In this document: piece after piece, positions 1-6,352 of the stretch
Numbering within the stretch: the stretch's first letter is position 1
Layout of the letters: each line of letters starts with the position of its first letter
DNA from: Bacillota bacterium
GTDB lineage: Bacteria > Bacillota > Clostridia > Oscillospirales > QAMX01
DNA: 11,562 nt
Reading direction: 5' to 3'
NCBI GenBank assembly: GCA_029778935.1
Contig: JAKPBM010000418.1
Span: 1 to 11,562, forward strand
The notes under the pieces: generated by a model
The model's database searches: none
What the model was told of the DNA's origin: nothing
What the model saw: the letters and a program-made list of their open reading frames with translations, nothing else
Translations under genes and position numbers: made by a program

Positions 1-12
1 AAGGGAAAATAA

Positions 13-46
13 GCAAAAAAGCAGGGCTTTGGCCCTGCTTTTTTGC
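13..46. terminator. Bidirectional intrinsic terminator
   Basis: A perfect 15-bp stem (13-27 with 32-46) closes a 4-nt loop. Its core is GCAGGGC/GCCCTGC, flanked by six A on the left and six T on the right, so it can end transcription on either strand. On the plus strand it probably ends a gene lying before the window. On the minus strand it could end a transcript from the non-coding region to its right. The structure is read directly from the sequence; which transcript it serves is inference. Confidence 0.85.
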
Positions 47-584
47 TGCGGCGGGCCGAGGGAGTTAGGCCACACGCCGCAAAACTGCTTGAAAAGGAGA
101 GACACGGAATAACGGAAGCCCTGGCATTTGGGAGATCTTACGCCCGCCTAGGGGGAAAGACAGGCGGCTGTGCAATTTGTGAGAGAAGTATGCGACACGA
201 AACTGGACTGCTTTTAGGGGAAACAGGCACCGAACGGGGGAGGGAAGCCCGCTTCTTGGTGTTCCGTTGACACAATGAGGAATCTACGGCTTCGGCTGCG
301 GGCGTGGGTAAAACGTGTGCCATTGGCGTCTGAAAAGCAGCATGGCTCCGGCGTCAGCACGGGTGTAAACCGGCTCGCGCTGCCTATGCATTTATAGCGG
401 TGACGTTAGTATGCTATCCGCCATGAGAACGGAACCCCCGCCGCTTCAGTGGGCATGAGGCAGAGGCGGCCAAAGCAAAATCGCAGCCTGCGGCGCGGCG
501 GCGCAACAGGCGGTCGATGCAAATTAGCCGGCTTTACTTGGCGAAGTAAGCGTCGTTCTATCGATAAAGGGAGCTTCCGAGGAG

Positions 585-717
585 AGCAAAATATAGTCCT
601 TGCCTGTAATCAACCGTAACGGCGCAAAGACTGCCCCTTCGGAAATACTTCGGGCTTCCTGTAGGACGCGGGTCCAATAGAATAGATGTGCCTACGGTGG
701 CAGCAAAAGCATAGTCC
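585..717 (+). repeat. Two copies of AGCAAAA-N(1-2)-ATAGTCC
   Basis: The block AGCAAAA, one or two bases, then ATAGTCC occurs at 585-599 and again at 702-717, followed in each copy by a pyrimidine and T. The shorter element AGCAAAA also occurs at 474-480 and 945-951, and within the first terminator. The copies lie inside the structured non-coding stretch. They may be repeated structural modules of an RNA, but that function is inference. Confidence 0.5.
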
Positions 718-896
718 CTACCCGTGGCAAAGTGCGGCCTGCACGGCGGGGAGGGAATGCCCGATTTACAGTGTAAACCTCATCCGGTCGACGGCGGAAA
801 AACGGTTGGTTCCCTCGAAATTTCTGGCGATATAAATAATAAATACGTCTCCGTTCGTAGGATTCCGGCATGTGGAATTACTACAGCCCGACCGGG

Positions 897-924
897 GATG
901 CGCCGCCGTTGCCGGCGGCGCATC
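897..924. terminator. Strong GC hairpin, terminator-like
   Basis: A perfect 12-bp stem (897-908 with 913-924, GATGCGCCGCCG and its complement) closes a TTGC loop. Only ACGTTT follows on the plus strand, so the U-tract is weak. A smaller hairpin, GAGCA-AAAG-TGCTC (944-957), follows and is trailed by a T-rich GTTTCAGTTTT. Together they could end a plus-strand RNA from the preceding region. The position also lies downstream of the minus-strand lipoprotein gene, so either strand may use it. Confidence 0.4.
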
Positions 925-1011
925 ACGTTTCCAGGATAAGCAAGAGCAAAAGTGCTCGTTTCAGTTTTCCCCGTATGCGGCCCCTCCGTTCACATCTAAC
1001 ACAGACGGCGT

Positions 1012-1407
1012 TTACTGCACCTGTGCCTGCGGAAGTACGGCTTCCTCCCATACGATGTTGCCGTTTATCAGGTTTTCCTTGGTCATGTAGACGACGATGG
1101 GCGGATTTTTGACCCGAATTTCCCGGCCGTCGACGATGCGGTTCTCCCATTCGGGCTTTTCCTTGGGGAATAGCTTGAAAAGGTAGCCGTTGTCCGTTTC
1201 GGCAATCGGGTCCAGCAGGACATAGGCGTCATCCTGCCAGGGAATAAACGTTACTTCGCCGGTGGAGATGTTTTTGAGCCCCAGGCGGAAGCCGTCCTCG
1301 TCGTACTCGATGGTCAGACCGTAGCGGTTATTGCCGAAGAAGAAGGAGAGGTTGGCGTTAAAGCCGGTTTCATACTTAGGAATATCGCTTTCGATGGTTT
1401 GAGTCAT
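1012..1407 (-). pseudogene. C-terminal remainder of the interrupted propeller lipoprotein
   Basis: This 131-codon open frame is in exactly the same frame as the lipoprotein gene upstream and begins on the codon after its TGA stop (1410-1408). No Shine-Dalgarno sequence precedes its ATG, so independent initiation is unlikely. The sequence (YGLTIEYDEDGFRLGLKNISTGE, then the YLFKLFPKEKPEWENR region) has the strand-turn-strand look of further propeller blades and a natural C-terminus at TAA. Rejoined with the first part it gives a product of about 435 residues, a plausible length for a secreted propeller protein. Most likely it is the untranslated tail of a gene broken by a nonsense change. Readthrough or termination-reinitiation (stop and ATG directly adjacent) are less likely alternatives. 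Confidence 0.7.
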
Positions 1408-2319
1408 TCAGTTGTATCTGTTCAGGCCCATTCTGTTAAAAAACAGAGCGCCTTCTTCGGTCGGGTCGATTCGGAAACCGTATGCGCCGTCAAACCCCGG
1501 TTCGTTGGACAGTTCCTTGAAGTCAAAGAGCTGGGTAACGGTGTTCTCCCCGGCGTCGAAAACGTAGAGATACCGGTCGTCGTAGGTGAAGTACAGCCGG
1601 TCTTCAAATATGGCGCCAAACTGGACCCTTGTTTCATCCATGTCGGGCGTAGTAAATTCGGTGACGTAGGCAAAGGTTTCCGTCTCCAGGTTGTAGCTGT
1701 GAATTTGCCAGCGGGCGGGGCCGGGCTGGTTTTTCTGGTAGACAGCGTCAAAATCTTCTAACAGCGGGTCGATAAAGTAGATCATATAGCCGTTCTGGTA
1801 GGCCATCGTGGTAAGGGCCAATTCCTGCTCCGGCCGGAAGGATACGGTTTTCACAAGTTCCCCTTCGGGCGTGTAGTAGTCTACACAGTAGCCGTTCCTG
1901 TTTACGTAGACGGCAAACACATGGCCCTTGTATGCGCCGAAGTGCATCAGGTAGTGGTTGCCGTAAAGCTTGTTGGCAAAGCAGGTTTCGGACGTGTGGT
2001 CGCAGCCGGGGCGGCTGCAGAGGGGAACGAGGGTTTTGCTCTCCTCGTCAAACACGCCGAACAGCCGGGGGTTTTGGAAGGAGTTTCCCTGAATAATGAT
2101 CTCGCTTTGGGAGAGAGTCTGGGCTTCCAGGTGCACTAAGGCGCCGTTTTGAATCGGTACGCCTCTGGGACGTCCTAACAGTAAATTCGGGGTGGAGTAT
2201 GCCCTGTTCACGTATGCCGGCTCGTGGTAATACAGCCCGGCGGGTGTTTCCTCGGTTTTCCCTGCGCAGCCGGCGAAGAGCAGCATCAGCAGCGCAAGCG
2301 GTATCCACAATTTACGCAT
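1408..2319 (-). CDS. Secreted lipoprotein, beta-propeller-like, truncated by in-frame TGA
   Basis: The start at 2319 is chosen because AAAGGAGGA precedes it by about 7 bases and the protein then opens with a lipoprotein signal: basic MRK, a hydrophobic core, and LLFAGC with the lipidated Cys at residue 18. The product would be anchored to the outer face of the membrane. After the signal come repeated short strands rich in aromatic residues and turns (for example DRLYFTYDDRYLYVFD and WQIHSYNLETETFAYV), typical of propeller blades of the DUF5050/WD40-like kind found in many clostridial lipoproteins. A conserved-looking cysteine cluster lies at C101, C106, H108 and C113 (LCSRPGCDHTSETC). Its ligand or function is unknown. 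The frame stops at TGA after residue 303 (GLNRYN) but continues uninterrupted for another 131 codons, so the annotated product is probably a truncated form of a protein of about 435 residues. A distant upstream start would add 58 residues without a signal or ribosome binding site and was rejected. Confidence 0.75.
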   Translation of the reverse strand: MRKLWIPLALLMLLFAGCAGKTEETPAGLYYHEPAYVNRAYSTPNLLLGRPRGVPIQNGALVHLEAQTLSQSEIIIQGNSFQNPRLFGVFDEESKTLVPLCSRPGCDHTSETCFANKLYGNHYLMHFGAYKGHVFAVYVNRNGYCVDYYTPEGELVKTVSFRPEQELALTTMAYQNGYMIYFIDPLLEDFDAVYQKNQPGPARWQIHSYNLETETFAYVTEFTTPDMDETRVQFGAIFEDRLYFTYDDRYLYVFDAGENTVTQLFDFKELSNEPGFDGAYGFRIDPTEEGALFFNRMGLNRYN

Positions 2320-2593
2320 GATACTTCCTCCTTTTGATATGAGATGGAAACTTCTTGTTTGGGAGCATGGTTTGCCTCGACAGGTAACTGGGTATAACAC
2401 GCTTTGGAAAAACGCGGTGCTGCGTTCGGCCGCAATCGGGATTGGTAAGGTTCCCACCTTTGCGGAGAGGGCGGCAAGAAAATCTTGGTTCAACAGTTAA
2501 CGGGCAAAAATGCTTTGCGGCCGCGATGTTTCCGGTTTGAGAGTTTCCGCAATATTGTCTTTCCGGCGCGGTGGTTTGGGCAGTACGCAAAGG

Positions 2594-2613
2594 CTGGCGC
2601 CCGGGAGCGCCAG
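2594..2613 (-). other. Hairpin in the lipoprotein leader
   Basis: CTGGCGC (2594-2600) pairs perfectly with GCGCCAG (2607-2613) around a 6-nt loop. On the minus strand it starts 8 bases after an SD-ATG-TAA element (2640-2621) and about 275 bases before the lipoprotein start. There is no T-tract, so it is not a standard terminator. An attenuation-type role is possible but speculative. Confidence 0.4.
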
Positions 2614-2620
2614 AGGAAAG

Positions 2621-2640
2621 TTACATAAAACCCCTCCTTT
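2621..2640 (-). promoter_or_regulatory. Ribosome binding site followed by ATG-TAA (start-stop element)
   Basis: Read on the minus strand, AAAGGAGGGG is followed by TTTT, ATG and then directly TAA. This is an excellent ribosome binding site serving a one-codon frame. The frame downstream of the stop does not look like a protein. The element could be the remnant of a lost gene start, a minimal leader frame controlling the lipoprotein transcript, or chance. The same SD-ATG-TAA arrangement occurs at the dehydrogenase start (5875-5870). Confidence 0.4.
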
Positions 2641-2719
2641 TTTATACCCGCAGAAAGCGCCGGAGCGGCCGGACGGGATGTGGTTGTAAAAAATAAACAA
2701 ATTGTTAAATTACTGTTTC

Positions 2720-2750
2720 ATCATATCAAACAAAAAAACGGTAATTTCAA
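2720..2750 (-). promoter_or_regulatory. Possible minus-strand promoter for the lipoprotein transcript
   Basis: On the minus strand TTGAAA (2750-2745) and TATGAT (2725-2720) are separated by 19 bases, each box one base from consensus. The long spacer makes it weak. It lies in an AT-rich island (about 2690-2830) that contrasts with the GC-rich surroundings. If used, the lipoprotein mRNA would have a leader of roughly 390 nt containing the start-stop element and hairpin. Confidence 0.3.
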
Positions 2751-2761
2751 CCTCTTCCATT

Positions 2762-2781
2762 AACTATTATATACAATAGTT
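2762..2781. repeat. Inverted repeat AACTATT-N6-AATAGTT
   Basis: Perfect 7-bp arms flank ATATAC. The repeat contains a TATAAT (2771-2766) on the minus strand and its right arm runs into a plus-strand TTGACA (2780-2785). Its size and position would suit a repressor operator in the AT-rich intergenic island, but no regulator gene is nearby. Confidence 0.35.
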
Positions 2782-3458
2782 GACATATAAAAGCAATAGA
2801 ATTTTTTTAATATTTTCACATAAAATTTTCTGCTTTGCCGCAGGAAAGGGTGCGGACGACTCACGGGGAAGCGGGAGAACGGAGGATTTGCATCAAAAGT
2901 CTGAGCCGCCCGGATTTTTGTGCAGTTTTAATAAAGGTAAAAAACGGCCGCCGAAACCCGGCGGACGTTTACAATTGTTATGCAATCTTATCATATGGGG
3001 CGGGAAGGGCGGAGCCTAATGCGCCGATGATATCTGTTCATATGGCAAAAAAGTATCGAAATGTATCCGCGCCGCGGGCTTTCATGCCGGATTTATCCTG
3101 CCAGTTTGCTTCCGGGCCGGAAGTTCTGGTCAAATCAATGCCGCAGGCCCTGTTTTTAGGCAGAAGTATGGGGGCTGACCGGCTTTTGCCGCACTGGCAG
3201 TAGCCGTTTACGTCGCCCGATTCGACGACAGCGGCGCAGAAATCCTTCATGAAGCGCAACTTCAGCACAGCAGACGGCAAACTTAACAGTTTTCCTCGTC
3301 AACATGCCTATAATTATCTCACTTGACACGATGCTGATTGTAAATAATCTCACATTTGGCGCAAAGAGCCGGGGAAGCTTCTTCGGCATGGCGGCCGGTT
3401 TATCCGGTGGGCGTTACAGCGACCTATGGTCAGGATGTCTGATGTACAGGCATGTGCA
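2782..3458. other. Intergenic stretch without a supported gene
   Basis: Between the AT-rich island and the MATE promoter I find only short open frames without ribosome binding sites or recognisable proteins. It holds a GC hairpin near 2949-2966 (CCGCC/GGCGG), the paired 11-base repeats at 3312-3353, and a TTGACA at 3323. It may be decayed coding sequence, since the base composition returns to GC-rich after about 2830, but nothing identifies a parent gene. Confidence 0.4.
3312..3353. repeat. Paired 11-base repeats flanking a TTGACA box
   Basis: AATTATCTCAC (3312-3322) and AATAATCTCAC (3343-3353) match at 10 of 11 bases and are offset by 31 bases, about three helical turns. TTGACA (3323-3328) directly follows the first copy. 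The best partner -10 (TAATCT, 3345-3350, 16-base spacer) is poor. The layout could be two binding sites for a regulator around a weak promoter, with no gene clearly downstream before the MATE promoter. Confidence 0.35.
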
Positions 3459-3487
3459 TTGAGGGATGTCGAAATTTATGTTATAAT
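3459..3487 (+). promoter_or_regulatory. Promoter of the MATE gene
   Basis: TTGAGG (3459-3464), a 17-base spacer and TATAAT (3482-3487) with an extended TG (TGTTATAAT) form a strong vegetative sigma-A-type promoter. Transcription should start near 3494, giving a leader of about 170 nt. Because the ATG at 3452 precedes this start, the longer reading of the MATE gene is ruled out if this promoter is the main one. Confidence 0.7.
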
Positions 3488-3493
3488 GCATTG

Positions 3494-3667
3494 ATGTTTG
3501 GGCAAAGTTTTGATGGGTACAAAGAGCTGACCGATTGGACAGGCCTGCTCATGGGCAGGCAAACTCCGCACCTTGGCGTATCCCGGCCAGCGGCCCGTGA
3601 ACGTCCCCCAAAATTGCCTGATCGCCCAGCACCACACAGGATTGAACGACCACATGGAGGCACTTTC
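3494..3667 (+). other. Long untranslated leader of the MATE mRNA
   Basis: About 170 nt lie between the predicted transcript start and the ATG. The leader contains GCCTGC/GCAGGC hairpin arms around 3542-3560 and GGGTAC near 3514, which could pair with the later GTATCCC. Clostridial MATE genes are sometimes under riboswitch control. I do not recognise a known riboswitch consensus here, so this is only a candidate regulatory leader. Confidence 0.3.
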
Positions 3668-5077
3668 ATGGAAAACACCAAAGCAAACGCGCCAAACCCC
3701 CTTGGCACCGCGCCCATCCTGCCGCTGATTGCCAAATTTGCCATCCCGTCTATCATCAGCATGCTGGTTTCGACCATATACAACATCACCGACCAGATTT
3801 TTATCGGCAACGTCGTCGGCATGTACGGCAACGCGGCGACCAACGTGGCGTTTCCGACGGTCACCCTCGCGGTTGCCTTCGCCCAGATGATCGGCATCGG
3901 CACCGCCGCCAACTTCAACATCAATATGGGTGCCAAACGGGAAGGGGAAGCAAAGAAGTATCTGGAAACGGGCCTGGCGCTGATACCGCTGGTAGGCCTT
4001 GCGATCGCGGCGCTGATTTTGCTTTTTCAGGAGCCGATTTTGCTGCTCTGCGGGGCGACGGAAAACGTGCTGCCCCTTGCCAAAACGTATTTGAGCGTCA
4101 CGGCCTTCGGCATTCCGTTTGTGCTTCTGTTCACATCCGGCAGCTACATCATCCGCGCCGACGGCAGCCCGACCTATTCCATGATCTGCACGGTCACCGG
4201 CGCGGTGCTGAACATCGGCCTGGACGCGCTGTTTATGCTGGTTTTCGACTGGGGAATTTTCGGCGCGGCGCTGGCGACAATCATCGGGCAAATACTATCC
4301 GCCGTCATGTGCGTTGCTTACCTGCCTAAATTTAAGACGTTCCGCCTGCGCGTGTCGGATTTGCGCGTCCGGGGCGGCTATCTGGTGCAGATTGCCAAGC
4401 TGGGCGTGTCCAACTTTGTCAACATGAGCATCATGATGTTATTAAACATCACGCTGAATAACGTCTTGCGCAAATACGGCGCCGAGTCCGTCTACGGAAG
4501 CGACATTCCGCTGGCCGTATCGGGCGTGGCGGCGAAACTGAACAGCATCTTAGCGTCCTTTGCCGTGGGCTTAGCCATGGGGTGCCAGCCCATCTGGAGC
4601 TTTAATCTTGGCGCGCGGCAGTACAAACGCGTGCGGGAAACATATGTCAAGGCGCTGACTGCCGCTTTGTGCGTGGGCGTAGTCGTGTTCTTTATGTTCC
4701 AGACGTTCCCGCGGCCCATTATCAGCATTTTCGGCAGCGGCGAAGAGCTGTACTACGAGTTTGCGGAGCGGTATCTGCGCATTTACATGATGATGGTCAT
4801 CATCTACAGCATCCAGCCCATGACGGTGAACTATTTCACGGGAACCGGCCGGGTCAAGCAGGGGCTGATTATGTCCATCACCCGGCAGGGAATATTCCTG
4901 ATTCCGCTGCTTATTATCTTGCCCATGTTCTACGGCATCGACGGCGTTTTGTACTCCGCCCCGATTTCCGACACGCTGGCGGCGATACTGTCGCTGACGC
5001 TCATTGTCATCGACTTCCGGCGGCTGAAACAGATGGAGGAAAGCAAGGTTTTCGAACCCGGGCTAGTGGGCGTGTAA
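3668..5077 (+). CDS. MATE family efflux transporter (MepA-like)
   Basis: This is a 469-residue polytopic inner-membrane protein that exports drugs or cationic metabolites in exchange for Na+ or H+. The start at 3668 follows GGAGG (3656-3660) by 7 bases. The N-terminus (PILPLIAKFAIPSIISMLV and the following YNITDQIFIG) and the GNAATNVAFP motif are characteristic of the MepA-like branch of MatE proteins. Two MatE halves can be seen (about residues 20-180 and 245-410), with about 12 hydrophobic helices, and the length is normal for the family. The second half begins around YLVQIAKLGVSNFVN and contains the typical GCQPIWSFNLGARQYKRVRE loop. It has its own promoter, a long leader and a terminator, so it is a single-gene unit. 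The substrate cannot be told from sequence. No defects were seen. Confidence 0.93.
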   Translation: MENTKANAPNPLGTAPILPLIAKFAIPSIISMLVSTIYNITDQIFIGNVVGMYGNAATNVAFPTVTLAVAFAQMIGIGTAANFNINMGAKREGEAKKYLETGLALIPLVGLAIAALILLFQEPILLLCGATENVLPLAKTYLSVTAFGIPFVLLFTSGSYIIRADGSPTYSMICTVTGAVLNIGLDALFMLVFDWGIFGAALATIIGQILSAVMCVAYLPKFKTFRLRVSDLRVRGGYLVQIAKLGVSNFVNMSIMMLLNITLNNVLRKYGAESVYGSDIPLAVSGVAAKLNSILASFAVGLAMGCQPIWSFNLGARQYKRVRETYVKALTAALCVGVVVFFMFQTFPRPIISIFGSGEELYYEFAERYLRIYMMMVIIYSIQPMTVNYFTGTGRVKQGLIMSITRQGIFLIPLLIILPMFYGIDGVLYSAPISDTLAAILSLTLIVIDFRRLKQMEESKVFEPGLVGV

Positions 5078-5088
5078 AGTTTATACAG

Positions 5089-5126
5089 AAAAAAAGCAGT
5101 CAACGAAACCGTTGACTGCTTTTTTT
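5089..5126. terminator. Bidirectional terminator shared by MATE and dehydrogenase genes
   Basis: A perfect 17-bp stem (5089-5105 with 5110-5126) has a GCAGTCAACG/CGTTGACTGC core, an AAAC loop, and seven A before and seven T after. It lies 12 bases past the MATE stop codon and 9 bases past the dehydrogenase stop on the other strand, so it ends both convergent transcripts. Confidence 0.93.
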
Positions 5127-5134
5127 ATTGCAGC

Positions 5135-5875
5135 TTACACCGCCGCGGCGCCGCCGTCAATGGAGATTACCGCGCCGTGGATATAGGAAGCTTCGTCGCT
5201 GAGCAGGAAGCACACAACGTCCGCCACTTCGCGGGGCTGGCCGATGCGGCCCATGGGGATGGCTTCGGCGAATTTGGCGATAAGCTCCTGCGGGTAGGCC
5301 TTCACCATCGGCGTTTCGTTGGTGCCCGGTGCGATGGCGTTAATGCGGATGTTCTCCCGGCCGTATTCGGCGGCGATGACTTTCGTCAGGCCGACCACGG
5401 CGTGCTTCGTCGCCGAGTAGACGCCCAGGGTGGGCAGGCCGACCAGACCGCCCAGGGAAGCGGTGTTTACAATGACGCCGCCGCCGGTTTTCAGCATCTC
5501 GTTAATGACAAATTTCAGCCCGTAGTACACGCCCTTAAAGTTGACGTCCACAATGGCGTTGAATTCTTCCAAAGAGCACTCGGCGGTGCGCACGCCGGAG
5601 CCGGAAATGCCCGCGTTGTTGAAGAACCAGTCGATTTTTCCGAAGGTTTCGACGGTTTTGGCGACGTAGTTCTGAACGTCTTCCACCTTGCTGACGTCCG
5701 CCTGCACGAAAATGGCTTCCGCGCCCAGTTCCCGGCACATGCGGGCCGTTTCTTCGCCGGTTTCCGCCGAAATGTCGACAACGGTGATGTTCGCGCCCTT
5801 CTGGGCCAGCTTCAGCGCCACTTCACGGCCAAAACCGCGGCCGCCGCCGGTGATGATGGCTGTTTTCTTTTACAT
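5135..5875 (-). pseudogene. Classical short-chain dehydrogenase/reductase with TAA as codon 2
   Basis: The frame encodes a classical SDR of 246 codons, a cytoplasmic NAD(P)-dependent oxidoreductase. Visible signatures are the cofactor glycine motif TGGGRGFG (9-16), an Asp at the end of strand 2 (D34, favouring NAD), NNAG (86-89) and the catalytic tetrad N112, S140, Y153, K157 (YSATK). The C-terminal AIAPG and IPMGRIGQPREVADVVCFLLSD segments are typical. The substrate is unknown. A good promoter and AAGGAAGGGGA lead to an ATG at 5875-5873, but the next codon is TAA (5872-5870), followed by KKTAIITGGG. The next usable start is GTG at 5821, which would lose the whole glycine motif and so cofactor binding. 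The gene is therefore probably inactive, unless the TAA is a sequence error. The rest of the frame is intact, pointing to a very recent change. A likely ancestral start is M-(K or Q)-KKTAIITGG. Confidence 0.8.
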
Positions 5876-5907
5876 ATAAATCCCCTTCCTTATGAAAGTT
5901 TTATGAA

Positions 5908-5936
5908 ATTATAACGAAAGTTGTGAATTTATGCAA
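5908..5936 (-). promoter_or_regulatory. Promoter of the dehydrogenase gene
   Basis: On the minus strand TTGCAT (5936-5931), a 17-base spacer and TATAAT (5913-5908) make a near-consensus sigma-A promoter. The transcript would begin about 25 bases before the ATG at 5875. The promoter is intact even though the coding frame it serves is blocked at codon 2. Confidence 0.75.
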
Positions 5937-6291
5937 GAGGGAGGAGCAAACCCGGAGGAATCTTGTGAAACGGGACAGCCCTGTCCGGCTGCTTCCGACC
6001 AGCCGGCTTTAGCCCAATGCAGGATCACCGGGCCAACCACTGCGGAACGGGGAGAAAAAACGCGCGGCTTTGTCCGGCGTCGTTACTCTCATGTCACAAC
6101 CCGGCAGGCAAATGGAACGGCCGCGCCGGCTGCAAAAGCCGCATGCTCGGAAATCGAGTCTCATCGTGTTGCTTTTTGCATCCGTGTACGAATACTGAGA
6201 TGCATCACGGGCATAACGCGCCATGTCTTCACTCATTGTGGAAAAAAGCCGCTTTGCTCTCATGCCAAAGCGTTCCTGTGCGAAAGTATTG
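5937..6291. other. Divergent intergenic region without a supported gene
   Basis: About 355 bases separate the dehydrogenase promoter from the collar-gene promoter on the opposite strand. Short open frames exist on both strands but none has a ribosome binding site or a recognisable product. Several small inverted repeats are present (for example GGACAG/CTGTCC near 5972-5985), with no clear operator or terminator. Confidence 0.4.
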
Positions 6292-6320
6292 TTGCTATCT
6301 GTCGACATAGAAAGTATAAT
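6292..6320 (+). promoter_or_regulatory. Promoter of the collar/SLH surface-protein cluster
   Basis: TTGCTA (6292-6297), a 17-base spacer and TATAAT (6315-6320) form a strong sigma-A-type promoter. The expected transcript start near 6327 lies past the ATG at 6323, which supports translation from the TTG at 6353 instead. Confidence 0.75.
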
Positions 6321-6352
6321 CGGTGTATCGGACAGGAAACGGAGGGGTTGTA

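Larger units (their letters stand above)
47..960 (+). ncRNA. Candidate large structured non-coding RNA region
   Basis: About 900 bases hold no convincing protein gene: the open frames are short, lack ribosome binding sites and have no recognisable composition. The stretch is instead dense in GC-rich helices. Examples are GCGGCG(48-53)/CGCCGC(75-80) with an inner GGCC/GGCC, AACGG/CCGTT around GAAG-CCCG-CTTC (about 230-270), a CUUCGG-capped hairpin near 290, GCCTG/CAGGC (about 486-513), TTACTT-GGCG-AAGTAA (about 534-550), CTGCC/GGCAG enclosing GTAGG/CCTAC (about 630-703) and GTGC/GCAC (about 733-745). C(UUCG)G caps read on the plus strand mildly favour that strand. Known RNAs of this size are OLE, GOLLD, ROOL and group I/II introns, but I cannot assign it to any family. 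I see no clear promoter, and both boundaries are guesses. Ordinary GC-rich intergenic DNA or decayed sequence remains possible. Confidence 0.35.

Noticed and set aside
585..720. ATAGTCC blocks resemble the S element of group I introns
   Set aside because: No matching R element (GACTA-type partner) or other core element was found, so a group I intron is not supported.
47..960. RNase P RNA, tmRNA or SRP RNA
   Set aside because: The hallmark sequences (GAGGAAAGTCC-type, tRNA-like 3' end, GGAAG-type SRP loop) are absent.
2320..2493. N-terminal extension of the lipoprotein by 58 residues
   Set aside because: The extension would bury the lipoprotein signal, and a strong ribosome binding site precedes the ATG at 2319.
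2497..2700. Small open frame of 67 codons on the minus strand
   Set aside because: No ribosome binding site, and the composition is unlike a protein; it overlaps the hairpin and start-stop element.
3452..3667. N-terminal extension of the MATE protein by 72 residues
   Set aside because: The earlier ATG precedes the predicted transcript start, has no ribosome binding site, and the family start matches the ATG at 3668.
5177..5914. Long plus-strand open frame of 245 codons across the dehydrogenase
   Set aside because: It is the antisense shadow of the SDR gene; the residues are a low-complexity mix of Asp, Gly, His and Val with no ribosome binding site.
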